Assembly (NCBI GenBank): GCA_900316995.1
Contig: ONEZ01000025.1
Coordinates: 1-52,773 of the forward strand
Direction: 5' to 3'
Length of the DNA: 52,773 bases
From: an uncultured Bacteroidales bacterium
Lineage (GTDB): Bacteria; Bacteroidota; Bacteroidia; Bacteroidales; Paludibacteraceae
Under the pieces are notes generated by a model. That model saw nothing but the letters and a program-made list of their open reading frames with translations. It was not told where the DNA came from and searched no databases. Below are positions 51,910-52,773 of the stretch, in pieces. Numbering within the stretch: the stretch's first letter is position 1; each line of letters starts with the position of its first letter. The translations under genes and the position numbers were made by a program.

Positions 51910-52628
51910 TTCTGCTGGGTTTTATTATCGTTGTTTTTATCTCTTAGTTTCTCTGACATAAGCTCTTCAAAAGGCAAGCCTGTTATCTTGGTTATCTGCT
52001 TGAACAGGTACCATAATGCTATAAACATCACCAAGGTGGACGGTAACGCTATGGCGGGGTAGCTGAGTGCAGTGAGTTTGCCAAGCTCCTGGTTGAACGC
52101 CTCTGTGCCTGACGGGCTTTGCACTATTATCTTTGTGAGTGTGAAGTTAAGCACCGTGGATAGCAGGAATGAGGCTCCAACCATGTATGTGGAGTTACGC
52201 AGCACTCTTTCAAAATGCTCTTCTTCACCCTTCTCCTTGAGTATTGCGTCTATACGCTTTACATCCATAAGTTCCTCATTGTAAAATAGTTTCTTTATAA
52301 GTGGGTAGGGTGTCCACAGCGATATTATCACTGCTGCGCCTATCAGTAAGGGCACTGCCGCCTCTTTATATGCCAACCACTCCGATGGAAGTTCCAGTAC
52401 ACCTATTATGCCTGTGCAGAATATGCTTACAAGGCCTAAAACGGCTATGAACCCCACCTTTTTCTGAACTATGAGTTCATAGAGGCTGAGGCCTATTGGA
52501 AATGCCAAGGCTATCAGAAACCCTGGCAGTACGCCAAGGTGAGCCTCGTCACTGAACTTGCTGAGGATTATGGCTGGTATCACAATACTCACAAGTATGC
52601 TGACTATTGGATTTGTCTTCCTTTTCAT
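51906..52628 (-). CDS. VC0807-type membrane protein
   Basis: A 240-residue inner-membrane protein with about six helices (SILVSIVIPAIIL; GFLIALAFPIGLSLYELIV; GFIAVLGLVSIFCTGIIGV; EAAVPLLIGAAVIISLWTP; TYMVGASFLLSTVLNFTLT; IALPSTLVMFIALWYLF). Matches the VC0807/septation-protein-like family of unknown function; the family member in this lineage sits upstream of murF-alr. Hydrophilic C-terminus. Confidence 0.8.
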   Translation of the reverse strand: MKRKTNPIVSILVSIVIPAIILSKFSDEAHLGVLPGFLIALAFPIGLSLYELIVQKKVGFIAVLGLVSIFCTGIIGVLELPSEWLAYKEAAVPLLIGAAVIISLWTPYPLIKKLFYNEELMDVKRIDAILKEKGEEEHFERVLRNSTYMVGASFLLSTVLNFTLTKIIVQSPSGTEAFNQELGKLTALSYPAIALPSTLVMFIALWYLFKQITKITGLPFEELMSEKLRDKNNDNKTQQK

Positions 52629-52674
52629 AAATAATTTTTTCGTTTTTGATTATGATTTTTTAATCCAATCTTCG

Positions 52675-52773
52675 GGCTCAGCCCTTTTGTAAAGGGCACT
52701 ACCTACGGTGATTACTCGCTGCATTCGGCATAATCAAAACAAGTTTTGCTTCTGCTCTCATTTGCTGAGTAAT
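52675..52773. repeat. second repeat family, copy 2 (window edge)
   Basis: GGGCTCAGCCC hairpin, then GCCC/GGGC, then TGATTACTCGCTGCATTCGGC, the hairpin CAAAAC-AA-GTTTTG and TTCTGCTCTCATTTGC. On the minus strand it would encode SRSKTCFDYAECSE, much like the RlmN tail, so it may be the end of a gene outside the window. Confidence 0.7.

Overview
The window looks like a Bacteroidales chromosome (Prevotella/Bacteroides-like). The evidence is the gene content (serC/serA plus DUF1015, a fused MurF-Alr, DUF4837, a sigma-54 activator with lptE and secG, an S16 with an Ala-rich tail, a HU/SPOR protein) and the promoters, which follow the Bacteroidetes pattern TTTG-N19/20-TAnnTTTG rather than -35/-10 boxes. 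No database search was possible; family names rest on recognising motifs and whole sequences.

Layout. 1-2.5 kb: pyrB-pyrI and a DUF1015 gene, all on the minus strand; pyrB and DUF1015 each seem to have lost about 20 codons and the reading frame. 2.6-16.6 kb: an accessory stretch lying between DUF1015 and serC-serA, which are usually neighbours in this phylum. It holds a Cys-rich lipoprotein, a ketopantoate reductase, a four-gene unknown operon (DUF4417...DUF2442), a complete type III restriction-modification pair, a polyvalent-protein-type kinase and a stripped second copy of it, a HTH gene, a Fic enzyme, at least two candidate small RNAs and a tRNA-Ser. 16.7-26.4 kb: serC-serA, pepT, rfbB, HU/SPOR, an exported protein, rpsP, an FAD dehydrogenase. 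26.5-30.5 kb: an intact AbiEi/AbiEii-type toxin-antitoxin pair, a decayed ATPase, Nudix, nitroreductase. 30.6-34.3 kb: arginine decarboxylase and agmatinase (arginine to putrescine) around an esterase. 34.4-37.7 kb: ung, a well-delimited unidentified structured RNA, an AT-rich glycosyltransferase-like gene, a broken gene, and a second AbiEi antitoxin whose toxin has been cut away. 37.8-52.6 kb: housekeeping genes on the minus strand (groES-groEL; DUF4837-pdxA-sigma54 activator-lptE-TPR-secG; ribE-rlmN; lipoprotein-relA; membrane protein-murF/alr).

Two themes deserve attention. First, the region upstream of the arginine decarboxylase contains a promoter, two 19-bp palindromes 33 bp apart, a 28-codon leader ORF with an SD and an Arg-rich end, three consecutive perfect hairpins, and a 13-bp inverted repeat whose left arm contains the leader stop codon and whose right arm contains the decarboxylase start codon. 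This resembles an undescribed leader-peptide/RNA control device. Second, composite intergenic repeats (REP-like hairpins plus 7-9-bp minisatellite tails, and a second hairpin family) are everywhere and run into gene ends, recoding the C-terminus of RlmN, the N-terminus of the FAD dehydrogenase and the C-terminus of a RelA homologue that has lost its ACT domain.
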